Source of the DNA: Balanoglossus misakiensis
Lineage: Eukaryota; Hemichordata
Reading direction: 5' to 3'
NCBI GenBank assembly: GCA_040954595.2
Contig: CM082581.2
Span: 9,982,001 to 10,046,000 of the forward strand
Length of the DNA: 64,000 nucleotides
Positions 45,693-58,500 of this stretch are shown here, piece after piece. Within the stretch, counting starts at the first letter, position 1; every line of letters begins with the position of its first letter. A program made the position numbers and the translations under genes. The notes below the pieces were generated by a model that was not told the origin of the DNA, searched no databases, and worked only from the letters and a program-made list of their open reading frames with translations.

Positions 45693-46480
45693 TTTGTAAA
45701 TATCAAGTGAGTTCTTAGTTGAGCTTGCAGTTGATACCAGATTAGACAGACAGACGAAAGACCACGACCACGACCGGCGAACCACACGTAGCAAAGGCCG
45801 GGTGAACAAACTCGCCAGGGGTGTAACACCTCAGTGCTAAATGTCATCTTCGGGGTCATGCATATAAGTTGTTGGAAATGTCACTCCCAATAATTCTCTT
45901 CAAGAATGTCTCATATACTTTTACTCTTGCTTTTATGAATTATATAATTCGTAAAGGTGACTTTGATGAAGCAGTTGTTTTCATTTTTAGCAGCTTTGAG
46001 ATTACAACACGGTTTCCCCCGTATTGAATTCTGTCGTAAACCCCCTTTCTTTCTATTGCTAGGGTTTTTTCACTATAATAACTTCTAAAAGCTTTCATTA
46101 AGACCTTTATTTTAGTGAAATCGTATAGTTAGTTTCATGGTGATTAATAAAAGTGATATAGACATAATTTCTCACCGGTTTTCTCTTTTATTTCAGCCGG
46201 CTGCCATTTTACGGCATTGGGTCAGAGGTCACGGTTGTAATGTACATGATACATGCATGATCACACGGAAACAACTTCACGGAAACCAAGTCGCTGTGCC
46301 TATGGAACTTTCGGAACTGCGTCAGCGACTCAGCGTACGTGATTAGCGTCGTGTCCACAGGACGTTTCATTCAGTATCACACAGTCTTGGAGCAAGACTA
46401 GGTTGTAATGTTCACATCACACGGAAGCCAAGAATCACAAGGAATCTCGTACGCTTACAACCGGAATTATACATTTTCAA
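45693..46480. promoter_or_regulatory. divergent promoter region, iPGM / PAAT-like gene
   Basis: About 790 bp separate the inner start codons (671 bp if the upstream iPGM ATG is used). The stretch holds both promoters and 5' UTRs. A 69-codon frame at 46137-46346 (plus) is unconvincing. No specific factor sites are claimed. Confidence 0.45.
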
Positions 46481-48757
46481 ATGGAAAGACTTCAGAATTG
46501 TTGGGCTGCAGCATCGTGGAATGAAGATTCGTCCGGAATAGACATAAATAGTATACTACAACGGGATATTAACGATTCATCACGGTAAACGAATAATTGG
46601 CATTGTTGACTGGTAACACAACAGTCATGACAGTAGTAGTACATGTAGTACTAGTACAATCATGGACGTCCATGGTACAATGTACTACATGTAGTATTAC
46701 TGTTATATTGTATTATAGGACCCAGATCAATGTATGATCGTAGACAGTTATACTATAGTCTGTTACTACAGTCTTAGCCCTTTTGCTGACTGTAAATGTA
46801 TTGGACTGATAAACAAATACATTTTTTTCTGTTCTCTTTGATTGTAAATCTCACAGTGATGAACCTGAAGATTTGTTCACCATAGCAACAAGAGGTATCA
46901 GTTTATCAGCTCCCTCTACTGAAAACCAAGAACCGTGTGTTGTACAACTGACATGCCAACAAAACTTTCGCATAACCACCGTTGAGACCATCAGTGACGC
47001 CAAACACACTGAAGTCTACACAGGAACCAATGAGTACAGTGGAACGGTCAGAGGTCAAAGTGTAAAGGTTGGCGAAGATGACCCCAACAGAGCTGATGTC
47101 TTGTATCAAGGTGAATGGAGATTTGAAAAACCAGTCACGCAGTGTGCGGTTAAGGTATACACCCAACTTACTTGCAGTTGTTTGTGGTTATTATAGTCAG
47201 GCTTTTTTCAGTTTTGGCCATGATATCTGTGTCAAATCAAGGAAATGTCAGTTTCACTATAAGTGATCACTTCTGAGATCAGAAGAGAAATTGTTAAAAC
47301 TGACATTCCCTTGTGCGGATGTTAACACCATGTTTTTCTGCTGGAGTTCTTTTCTGATTTCGAAATTGAAAACAAGAGTAGCTTGTAGAACCAGACATCA
47401 GCACGAGAGAATCTGACATTAAGATTTGGATTTTCTCTGCTTTTTCAGTTTTTATCTCTGAAGGATAAACACCACATGAAGTTATACCGCGTCAGGGTTG
47501 CATTGGAGCAATCACGAGAATGTGAGTCGAGACACGGAGTTGGCATTCTGCCAAACCAGCCTACAATAGACATGGCCCAAGTCAGAGACTTACTGGGTGC
47601 AATGAATCACGACACAGATGAGAAATCCGAACAGCTGATGTCATCGATAGAAGAGTATCAAAAGGTGAAAATATGGTGTCTTGTCTCTGCTTTTCTTGAC
47701 ACTGTTCAAGTGTTGCTAACGTACAGATAGCACAACGAAATGGATAATTAAAGAAACATGCCAGAAATATTATGGAGTACCGCATATCCTTACTGTGTAC
47801 TTGTTCCTGTTTTGCAACCAGCTTATGTAATGTTTTAAGCATATGTGACTGAGTGCTGGCATTGGCATTTCAGAATAAAAGTGCTATGTACGAAGATATT
47901 CAGAGCCTAATGAGAGACTCGGCATCACCACAGTCAACAACACAGACCTCAGACCCTGCAAGCGGCGCCCTGGGAATGCTCTCCATGTTCAGCAAGTTGT
48001 CCCTTTTGCAAGGGAAGCAGTTTGGGAACACGGCGGCTACAGAGGCGAGCCCGGAAACTGATAACAACGAAGCCATGTTTTCCATGATGAGGAACATCTG
48101 TGGAGAAGTCACACGGATGAGGGAAAACAGCAGCAAGAGAGATTTAACAAAAGAAGAAGCCGGCAGCCATAATATCAAAGACACCCTGAATGAGGCTGTG
48201 GCTGTCAGGTATGAGGTTTATAAATTTCAATGACTTGTTTGTCCAGTACAATGTACTTGGGGAAAAATGAAATATACAGAACATGAAAGTTTATTAATAT
48301 TTCATTTTTCACAAATTTGTAACTTGCCAATCCCAGAATTCAGCCAAAATGAATGCAATTACAAACCCTTCATCATTTGTGGTCCATCAAGATTTGGAAC
48401 TGATGAGAGATATTCTTTATCAAAACACAGAAGGCAGAAAAAAATGTTAAAGAAAATTAAAGCCAAGAGTGTTTTGATTGTTACAAAGCTTGTCGCGCAC
48501 TGCCAGCCTACATTTTTATTACATTTGTTTTCAATAGGGATAAACTCGCACCTGAGAGAACAGAAGATAGTCTGCTTCAAATGGAAGAGAGAGAGAGGCT
48601 GATGGAGAGGATCGAGGAGGCTGAGAGGAGGATTTTAGAACATGTTGACACGAGGATATCTGCTTTGCAGAGCCACTTTGATGCACGGTTGGACACCATG
48701 ATGGCCTTGCTTGCACAGAAGATAGTTGGCAACTCAGCAGACCCACCTGTAGACTGA
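46481..48757 (+). CDS. PAAT-like protein (C10orf88 homologue)
   Basis: The human protein (protein associated with ABC transporters) is described as an ATPase that binds mitochondrial ABC transporters. Five exons join in frame: 46481-46584, 46857-47154, 47449-47664, 47874-48208 and 48538-48757, coding 390 residues (human about 445). The central region with EVYTGTNEYSGTVRGQ and VKFLSLKDKHHMKLYRVRV looks like a beta-sandwich domain shared with the family. It is followed by a DMAQVRDLLGAMNHD segment and a long charged helical C-terminus (ERERLMERIEEAERRI, VDTRISALQSHFDARLD) likely to form a coiled coil. The N-terminus (MERLQNCWAAASWNED) has no signal peptide. I see no Walker motif. Family assignment comes from recalled similarity of the middle domain and from genomic context with other 10q26 genes; it is less certain than for the other genes. 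Confidence 0.65.
46633..46702. repeat. imperfect palindrome built on TACATGTAGTAC
   Basis: TAGTACATGTAGTACTAGTA, then CAATCATGGAC, meets its near reverse complement GTCCATGGTACAATGTACTA ending in CATGTAGTA, making arms of about 27 bp inside intron 1 of the PAAT-like gene. Confidence 0.6.
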
Positions 48758-48850
48758 CATGGTTCCTAACATGGCGACCAAAACAATATTTTTAGCAACA
48801 AAACTTTTTTATCGCAGAGACCTGCCTCTTCCATTTGAACAAAAGAAAAT

Positions 48851-48856
48851 TTTATT
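48851..48856 (-). terminator. candidate polyadenylation signal, WDR34
   Basis: Reads AATAAA on the minus strand, about 540 bases past the WDR34 stop codon and upstream (in plus coordinates) of the signal of the opposing gene. Confidence 0.4.
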
Positions 48857-48877
48857 GACACATTTATAAGTATGTAC

Positions 48878-48883
48878 AATAAA
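48878..48883 (+). terminator. polyadenylation signal, PAAT-like gene
   Basis: AATAAA followed immediately by an A run, 121 bases after the stop codon. Confidence 0.6.
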
Positions 48884-49394
48884 AAAAAAAAGACTGTCAC
48901 AAAAACTTATATTATACACACTAAAAAGCAAGGTCATGATTTATCTGTCAGTCTTGTAGACATCCCTTTTTCTATTCAAAGGGAATAAACAAGAAAATAA
49001 ATATGGAATGTTCTACGACAAAGACACCGACTTTTAAAATTGTGTTGCTTATTTTTGTTTCACAAGTTATCGATGTTGGGCAAACATGTTGACTCATTGG
49101 TTGTTGCTTCTCACCACACTATGTGACTCTTGACTAGGTCAAAATAATAGGATGGGATTGAACTACTATGATGGAGAAGGGGTCGCATTCAATTTAGCAA
49201 TACAGTAAATGGCATCCTATGTTTTTATGCAAGTCAACAAAATGTATAGTGAAACACAGACTGATTGATGAGAAACACACACTTTGCATTTCAAGGCAAA
49301 AGCATATGAATTTCACTAATATAGCATAGAGCTCTATGATTTGTAAATTATCCTTCACATGAGTGCGTGTGTAGTGATTGCATCACCTGCTGCA

Positions 49395-50162
49395 TCAATC
49401 CAAGGCTGATGCTGCGATGTCGCCAAGGGATTCAATTTCTCTTGCTCCTTGCGTCGTCAGCTCGTCGCTCAGTTGCCAAACTCGGACCACACCACTGCCA
49501 TCACCCGTGGCTAACAACTGACGTCTGAAAATAAGAAAATCATAATCTGATTTTAAAATATCTGCCAGAAAAGAATCAGGTTTCAACATCATAATGGGTG
49601 AACGACCGTGTTGTTGTTTTTAAGAGGCAATGTGATGTTGGTATTTGTGTGGTTATACAAACACAAAATAAACATGATCTTGAAATTAACTGTATCATTG
49701 TATGCCAAAACAATAAATGTATGCAAAATTAAAAGAACAAAAACACAGAATAAGGTATGAATTTCAAATACAGTATGATGTAAGGACTGATATGTTGGAC
49801 TAATTTCCATATGGTCTGCGCACTTGTTTAGGCATAGCAGAAAACTAAACCTGCGAGAAATAACATTTCACAGGTTGAGACAGGAATTACCCAGTACTCA
49901 ATCAACCATCTCTTTTAATAATACAGCAGAAAAGAACATGAATGCATGTACAGTATATTGTGATCCTCAGTCATGATTAAGTCCTCTGTAAGTAACACAT
50001 CTGTACACCAGGAAGTTCATTTTTGTTTACCTCATATACCATCAAAACTGGTGTATACAACAACACATCAACCAAGATCAATGACTGTGTAAAAACTGTC
50101 ATAAAAACAGTGTTACAAGTCAAGAGTATGGCGAGCACAAACAGTGATACCAATACCTTGTT

Positions 50163-50195
<33 letters not shown>

Positions 50196-53100
50196 AGATC
50201 AATATTTTATCCCAAAAGTTACAAATTTATATTTATACAATAGCATGGCTGACTTCTTTCAATAGTTTTGATTAGTTTTGATGTCAAACTGTTGAACTCA
50301 AACCAGTGACCAATTTTAGCCCCAACATTGAACTGTATTGCAACTCAAATCAAAAGAAATAATTTGCAAACAGAGAAAGCATAACAATTGAATATTGGAT
50401 GTGTGGTCTGCAAAGTTAAAACATAAAGACAAGAGAGGCTGTCGGCAGTCTGTGATGTGCTGTGAAGTGTCAGTTCCGTGCTGTGCTGTTAATGTACGTG
50501 GTGCAGTGTGATGCACTACAACAGTACTGAAAAGCACACATATCAAAAACCATGCAACCATGCAGGTGGTGTTGAATTGCACACAAAAGTAAACCTGTGC
50601 TGAAACCTAAAATGTACGAGAATCGGTGTATTTCAAACATAAATCTTTGCATTTTTACATATTTTTCTTTCTGTAAGTCTGATGAATTACTGGTAAATAT
50701 ATTGAGCAGGCATTATATGTCTGTGCAACAAACAATATACATGTAGTCATGAATAAGTGAAGAAATCTGATTAGCCCTGTCACACAAGCCAAACCAACCC
50801 CAACCACCACTATTATCATAATTAAAGACACAGGTAAGCGCTGTTAAAATGAAGACATGCTCTCACACAGTCACACAGCCATGCAAATTTGGCAGACATG
50901 CTTTAAAGGCTATAGAATTAGACTGCAGTCCACACTCAACATGCTGAGCACATGCATGGGTCCCCCCCCCCCTGGTGATAGGTAATATTCCCAGTTTAGC
51001 TAGGCCTGAAAGAGACAGTAGTGACATATCCCAGCCTTAACATAACACTTCTAGCCGCTAAAAAGCTGTCAAAACATCAAAATTATTTCAACCAGCAAGG
51101 TTTAATGTACATTTACCCATTTAAACTGCCTAGTCACACAAGATCTCACAGTATCTTGTGAAAGTTTGGAACACAACAGTCTCTTAGCAAAACATTTGTG
51201 AGGTATACTACCAGACATGTAAGTATTAATGTAACGTCCCGAATTGAAAAGATGGATTTTTAACAGTCCACTGATTCACCAGGTATAACAGATATTTACT
51301 GGTGGATTGTTTTAGTCATGTGCATCGTGGTTTCAGTGTTGCCAACTTCTTGAATTTGTTTATCAAATTAGTGCAAATGACAAATAAACATTAAAAAAGG
51401 CATAAAAAACACCATCACCACAACAGCATTTGGATATAGGACAGAACATTTTTTTATTACGTTTACGGCCAAACAGATTCCACCTTTTTTACTTACTCAT
51501 TCCAATTCTCGCTTTTCCCAACTCTGTAAACGAATAACAATTAGTGGTCGACATGTTAGTGTTATGGGGGCATTAGTCAAAAAATAATAAATTCATCCCA
51601 GAGACTTCAAGTGATATTATGAATGATTTGGGTGATTAATGTCTTGGGGTTTCTGTGCACGCTTACATTATACATTAGTCGGGGTATTCAAACACACAGT
51701 GGAGGTTCACTGTACCGGTCAGTACAGTTTTATTGGACCACTGACACCCAAGGTTACTTCTCTCCGGCCAAACCTCCATCATATCACACTTGTGAGTCCA
51801 TGCGTATGCGAAACCCTTAGAATTCTTCATGCCATCATGCTGCTGTTTGCAACCTCTTCTCTTCAAAAGTCATTGCTGCATGCAGGTACAAGGTGCGATA
51901 ACCTGAATTAAGTACCAAATCTTGATAAACTGATGATTTCTTTCAATTTCAGATTTTTTACAGCCCGATTGTATATTCCTCACATCGGTGCTTGCAAATA
52001 ATACAATGATGATCTTCACTCCTTTCTGCTGGTAGTGTATACTGTGCACTCCATCACCATATTTACAAGATGACATCACGAATGATGAATGATACACATG
52101 TGAGTCACACGACCATGGGGAACAAAAACATTTCCAACGCATCAAACAGAACGCTTCATACACCTGTCATCTGATATGAACCATATCAACATGGTACGCG
52201 TGAATATGTATAAAATGTTATGAATCCAAGATGTGGGTGCTGGAGTGTGACGCTGAAATGAAACACCCCAAAAATATGCAACTGTCACCATGACAACATT
52301 ATGGTTGCTATGGAAAAAATGACATGGACTTTAACCAGGGGTGTACTGCTGCGAATGAATCATAATTTTATGTTTGTGATGATTTGCCTATATTTTTATA
52401 TAATGTCTCATAATCTTTTCTTTGACTTACTGGTTTTGGTTGAATTCCAGAGTGAAGACGGCGTCCCTGTCAGTGCTGGCTTGCAGGGTGTACACGGGGT
52501 TGATTTTACTCGTCTTCAAATCATAGATGAGGAGGTGGCCTTCTCCTGTAACCACAGCAAACACCAGCGGACGGACCGGCGACCACTTGGCAGCAAACAG
52601 ATAGCCTAAACCTGGCTCTATACTCAGAATAGGCTTATCCTGTAGAGAGTGGAGAAGCAAAAGTTATTATGATAATAACATTTGCATAAATAAATTTGAG
52701 GTTTGGAAAATGAGTGGGCAAAAATTATCCTTGCATGGAAAAATGCTACTAGTGCTAGAGTGAACATATTCCACTGTTCAAGATCTCGATATCATCTGAC
52801 CTGAAGCATACTGTAAATCCTTGCTGTAGTGTCAGTGCCACAGGACAGCAGCAAGTTTCTGTGATAAGGTGAGCAGTCCACAGCGTAGACAGGTCCGTGG
52901 TGGGGTTGAAAGGAAAAGGTCACGGGCGACCGCAAAGGAATGGACGACTCCACATTTGCACCAGCGGCCGAACCTCTTGCGTTCATGGAACACTTGAAGA
53001 TGCCGCCAGATTCGGAACCAATCACAAACAGGGACCGGTCTTCGTGCGCGTATGATATACACGTGACTGTGAAATCAGTGAAACAAAAAGAAATTTATCA

Positions 53101-55581
53101 TTTTTACTAAGCTCAACGCTGTCTGCAAACAAGAGGCCAACCTTAACACACTGCTTTCCATCTACTAGGGCAACAAGAGTGCAAAATCCATGACTACAAA
53201 AATATTACACTATTACTGGCCCATTTGCCTTCAATGACAAGTTCAGTACACAACAGAAAGGCCCATTGTACAGACCTCCCATTTCAGCATTGCCTCCAAC
53301 CCTGGCCTTTCTCATGACATCCCTGGGCATGCTCTCTGTCAGCAGAATGAAACCCTCCGTCAACTCCAGACTTCCCTTGCGTCGGTTCACCTGCCATATC
53401 AGGATCTTACCATCGCTGCTCACACTGACAATCTGATGCAAGGGAACAAACAAAAATATATAGCGCCAATGGCACATTGCTCACGTTTTCAGAAGTGATG
53501 CATGTGTGAGTAACTGACACACATAACATACACATGCAGGAATGATGACATGAAAAATGTTTACTGCTGCACAACAACACTGTGATCCCCTCAAAATACA
53601 CAATAATATATATTTTCCTGTCAGTATATATCTTACATTGTATTTCTTTCCCTTTGATGATGGATCTTCAATCCATCTCAACTTGGAAACCGGTTCTCTA
53701 TGCGAGTCATCCCCAATACCGGAAGTAGCAACGATTGCTTCATCTTCCCGACTTAAATCCCAAATCACTATTTCACCTGGGGAGGGAAAAAGTGAAACCG
53801 CACAGAGAGTCAGGTTTGAAGGTCTGTTGATCGAGGACACTCTACACCATCAGTCATTCTTCACCAGAGTAGCAGGAGCAGTCTGATGATCTGAGATGGC
53901 TGAAATTCTACTACATACTTATGATCCATCAAAATTACTCCAAACTTCATCTTACCATTGAAATTTCCACCTGCAATGATTGCTGGTTTCTTGGGATGAA
54001 AAGCTATGCACATCAAGCAACACTGAAAGGACAGAAAAAAATACACAATCAGTCTTCCCTGTGGGATTGGCAAGTGCTGTCACGTAGTTGAAAATGCCTG
54101 TGTCGATACTGAACTGTACACTCTCAGCTTGCTGCCCACTCAAAGAATACACAGAACGTGAGAGAGAATTTGATCTTGATACTCACCGATAAATCTATTG
54201 CAGCTGTCGGTTTGTGGACGTTGACTGTCCTGTCTATATTCCAAGTACACAGCACTGACTGAAAACAAAATTCATACAAGCAACATTAATACTGTCTCAT
54301 GGTGGTGAAAGGGTGGGAATAAATCAACAGAACAGAAGAAGCAATGTGAAATAATGACTACCGGAGCAATCAATTCTACAGTGACCAACCCTGTACAGAT
54401 ATTGCGTCTTTACCTTGTGAGTACACCAATCCTGGTGATCGAATCTACCATAGGACACAGCTACAACCGATCCTGTAGAATTCCATGACAATCCTGTGCA
54501 CTGCAACTCTCCATCAAGGCCAGCATAGGACAGCGAATGTATGCATGACACAGCATGTGTGTCTTCCTTCCAGTTGACTTCGTATCCTGTGGAGTGGATT
54601 GAAAGTCAGTATAATTTATCTTCCATCTAAATTTGAGGATGTATAAAAGGCCATATTGAACATCCAATTAAAGGGATACAATTGTGTGTGATCAGAAGGT
54701 GCACTTACCATCAAACGCATGGCTCCTGATGTTTTTGTCTAACTGTTTGCAAACAAATGGTTCTACACGCTGCAAAAACTCACGTAACTCCTACAGAAAA
54801 AAACGGTAAATAGTATATTAACAGGGGACGTAATAGTACACTTAACACTGGGTGCTTCATCATGCCTTTAGGGAGTTGTTTTTCATAATGAAAAAAATAC
54901 CCAAAAGCTTGCAACTGATGGAGCTATAATCTATTGCTACTTACTTCTGATTCATCATCACCTAAGTGAAATGATTTTTCCGGTTCTTCTTCTGTTTGAA
55001 TCTGTTGAACAGCAAAACTTTGGAATTACATTTAGGGTTGAAGGCGAGAAAATATAACAGAAACAAGTGAAAGCGAGAACCTGCCCAAACCAGACACCAA
55101 ATTAACTCTGAACAGTGAACTATTGCTTTATAAGCACAGCAGCATACATATTGGCTACAGTACCTTGACATTGACCCTGTGTATAGACTGAACTTCAACT
55201 TCATCTGTCAATATTTCACTGGTCTGGGCAGCACTGTTTTTGAGTGACCTGTAACACAAATTCCCAAGGTCAAGATCATCTAGATAAATTCTGTATGATT
55301 AGTCTTCCATTTGACCTCGTTATATTTGACATTTTTGGTCATGGTGTGTGTAGTGGGGCTGTAATGTCAACTGAGATGAACACGTATGTCACTACCACAC
55401 ATTAATTCCATTTTAATATAAAGTACAATGAATGTCCACATACTCAGTGATAGTACGGATACTGAATGCGGAAGTGAATAACGGTGCCCATGGTGACGAC
55501 CACGCTAATTCATTGAGCATACCTTTCTTTCTTCCACGTAGATTTGAATTCTACACTGTCAAGCTGTTCGTCTGCAAACAT
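49395..55581 (-). CDS. DYNC2I2: WDR34 (DYNC2I2), dynein-2 intermediate chain
   Basis: WDR34 is the WD40 intermediate chain of cytoplasmic dynein-2, the retrograde intraflagellar transport motor. Twelve exons join in frame: 55523-55581, 55164-55248, 54945-55001, 54709-54790, 54414-54586, 54187-54258, 53956-54022, 53637-53776, 53276-53432, 52801-53066, 52431-52639 and 49395-49524, coding 498 residues (human about 536; the N-terminus is shorter). LREFLQRVEPFVCKQLDKN aligns with the light-chain-binding helix. Beta-propeller blades include GLSWNSTGSVVAVSYGRFD, IAFHPKKPAIIAGGNFNG, EIVIWDLSREDEAIVATSG, ILIWQVNRRKGSLELTEGF, YAVDCSPYHRNLLLSCGTD, AAKWSPVRPLVFAVVTGEG and LLATGDGSGVVRVWQLSDE. The C-terminus EIESLGDIAASALD fits the family. 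The last intron (49525-52430) is 2.9 kb, much longer than the others. Confidence 0.95.
49525..52430. other. large last intron of WDR34
   Basis: This 2.9-kb intron separates the final exon from the rest of WDR34. It contains a (TATC)n run at about 50164-50197, a C run near 50964-50974 and otherwise unremarkable AT-rich sequence. No nested gene is supported. Confidence 0.6.
50164..50197. repeat. (TATC)n microsatellite
   Basis: About eight uninterrupted TATC units in the last intron of WDR34. Confidence 0.9.
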
Positions 55582-58500
55582 GTTGTATTTTCAGAGTGGC
55601 CACCACTGGTTAGGCTACCACATTTCAACTGCGGTCACTCAAGAAAATACTTGTACAGTCACCTCCGTATTTTCACTTCAGCTGGTACTTCAAAATATTC
55701 GCGCAAAGGGAATGCTGGGAAGGGTATGTGCGCCATCTCGGTTCAAAATATTGACTCCTTTTGTTTTATCGGCTACTCACGCATATAGCAGTATACGTAC
55801 ATGTACAATGTATTGGGACGCATATTAGCACGATCATCGTTCTATTTGGGCTAAAAATGAAGTTATTGGCAGGAAACTGGTCTAAGTTGAAGATCTTTTG
55901 CTCGTAGAAACTCATCACTTTTGACATCTCAGCTGACAGTAACTTGAGCGCAGATAATTGTTTATGCTATTGTTCAGTTTATGTTATTAGTGAAGTTTAT
56001 TATGAAATTAAACAGTAGAAAATAAACATTCCACACAATATTAAAACACAATCAGCGACCTTAGATACTACGAACAGAAACTGTCTTGTCTGAAAACAAA
56101 GAAAGTTTCAGTCACGGATTTTACACACCAATAGTTTTTTTAATCGGATATAAAGACTTATTGTACAGTCATGTTTGTAAGTCATTCGAAATCGATAAAT
56201 AACAAAATCAGGAATTTTGGAACAATGCATTCTTGTCACGATAAAGATGTATTACCAGGCAGTGGGGAAATTGAATTAAACCGATTTGCATAAGAATGCG
56301 GGGTAATCCATCACTTGTTATAGGCGATTTATAACAAATTACTTCTGTATATACAGCACTGAAGTACAATTCAAAGCAGTCGACTCAGTTCCACGATTCG
56401 CAATTACCGTCGGATGCACGAGCGCTGAATTTTGATGAGCTCAGCAAAAGCAAAATCAGCTTAGTTATACAGGTAGTTGCCACACCTTCGAGGGAGATAG
56501 TGACGCAAGACAGTTTTACTAGGGTTCATAAAAGCCTTGCCATGCTGTGAAGTGAGAGTACTATATTTTTTCAGCGCTTCATGGGTTAACATCTGAGAGT
56601 ATCGATCTAAAACCTGAAACAAATACCGAAGGACTTTTCGACTCTTCGAGATGCGAGTTGTGGCATCCATGTAAAGGTATGTAATAGCCATGTCATTTTG
56701 TGTATATTTGGCAAACATATTTACTAGAGTCGATAAACTTGGAACCGTCGACGTGCAATATTATAAATGGCATACAGTCAACTAATTGAAAACTAGTAAT
56801 CCGCGAGAGGCATACCTCGCCGGCGATTAAGTATAGCTTACGAGAAGTGCAATTACAAGCAGATAAGTCATAGCTTTGGGGAAAGGGACAGTGTGCTTAT
56901 ATTAGGTTTCTATAAATCTCGAGACCCCCCCCCCCCCCTCAGGTTGTACTTGAATTCATGTTTGCTTCGACTCAAACGCGGTTGGCAGCCACTGAAATTT
57001 TACATGTCGGATTTCACATTTTGCCATGTTGACAGCGTTCGCTGATAATTTCCCTTGATTTTACCACACGGAGACATTTTCAAGTGTTTTCCACTCCGCG
57101 TGCTTGACACATTTCGTACTCCGGGAATAACGATGATGTATGGTTTCCGGATGAACGGCTTTGCGGCACATCAACACGTCGGTAGCCTTGGCAACCGGGA
57201 CGGTAACTACTTAACAGCGGCCATTAATAATCACAAACTTTGAAACGTAATTCAAAGTTATGGGAATATGGATTGAATTTCACTGCACGTGATGATGCTT
57301 TACTACGTAAGACTCGTTTAGATACATTAGCGTGGCACATTTTCAACAGGAACTCGCTTCTCTGTTGTAAAAGCCATAATTTCGTCATTATGTACAGTCA
57401 CGTGACCACCACGCGAAACAGAGACGACCAGAATACCGAATTGATCTCCACTGCCTCCTTCATTGTCCTTAGCTATACGAGTCGTAGACATCATAACCTG
57501 GCTATCCTTTTTTTCTGTTACCACGACAACAGATGATGGCCGCCATTAATATTTTACGACGGAATAATAGAATGAATGACTTAAATCAGTAAAAGGTCAT
57601 ATTCGGGGTATCCCGGAATTACTGCAGTCAGAGTGCATTGAATGTGGGTTTTTTCTTTATCAATTAAACGCGGAATTGTCTCTACCAATCCTTCACGTTT
57701 TGTTTATTTCCCAACCTACCACCGGCACCATCTAGACTCGCCAGTCTGTCAATCTCTACTTAACAAGAGTGGTTCCACTTATTGCAGGCTACTTTTCCCT
57801 AAAGCGGACAAACAATGAATTACGGGCAAACATCAATTAATCGCATTGTTTAGACTTTGCCACCAACAAGGGGTTTGTTTGGGTGCGTCGACGTGGGTTG
57901 GCTAAGACCAAACAGAAATCAGAAAGGATGTCATGGATACTGATTGTTGAAATTATGTCAAAATGCGACTGAATTTACACACACCAATATTCACCAAGAG
58001 CGTCGTAGGCATGAATAATTCATCACAGAAGTAGACCCAAAAGGGTCTTTCACTTTATGGCTTGTGATAAAGTTGGCGAGAACGAAATTTAGACATTACA
58101 GGTAGCCTAAATCTCTGTAGGTGCTCCGCCTTCGCACGGAAACTAATCTGCTTCGAGTCCACAGCTCCCGATGAAAGATATACAGCGTCCCTGACATATG
58201 GTGTTTTAACAGACTCCCTGACAACTTGATGCTCCCCTGAAGGCCTTCACAACCGACAAAATTACTTCAGTGGTGTCATTCGCAACCCTATCAAACAATT
58301 CGTGTTTGCCCGCTGCACCCCGGGCCCAATAGTCGTTATCCAATATTTTTGAAAAGATTCAAAAGGTATAGTGTGCTTCTAAGAGGCAAGACTTTCCCAT
58401 GATTGCGAAGTCACGTCGCCAATTTAGAGTTCAAAGTTTGAAACCGAAGAACTGTCAATATCACAGTGTGTCAATAGCCACTCTTTGGAGATCGTTATTC

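Larger units (their letters stand above)
48758..49394. other. short convergent 3' region, PAAT-like gene and WDR34
   Basis: The 637 bp between the two stop codons contain a plus-strand AATAAA at 48878-48883 and a minus-strand AATAAA (TTTATT at 48851-48856). The signals cross each other, so the two 3' UTRs probably overlap. Confidence 0.55.
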
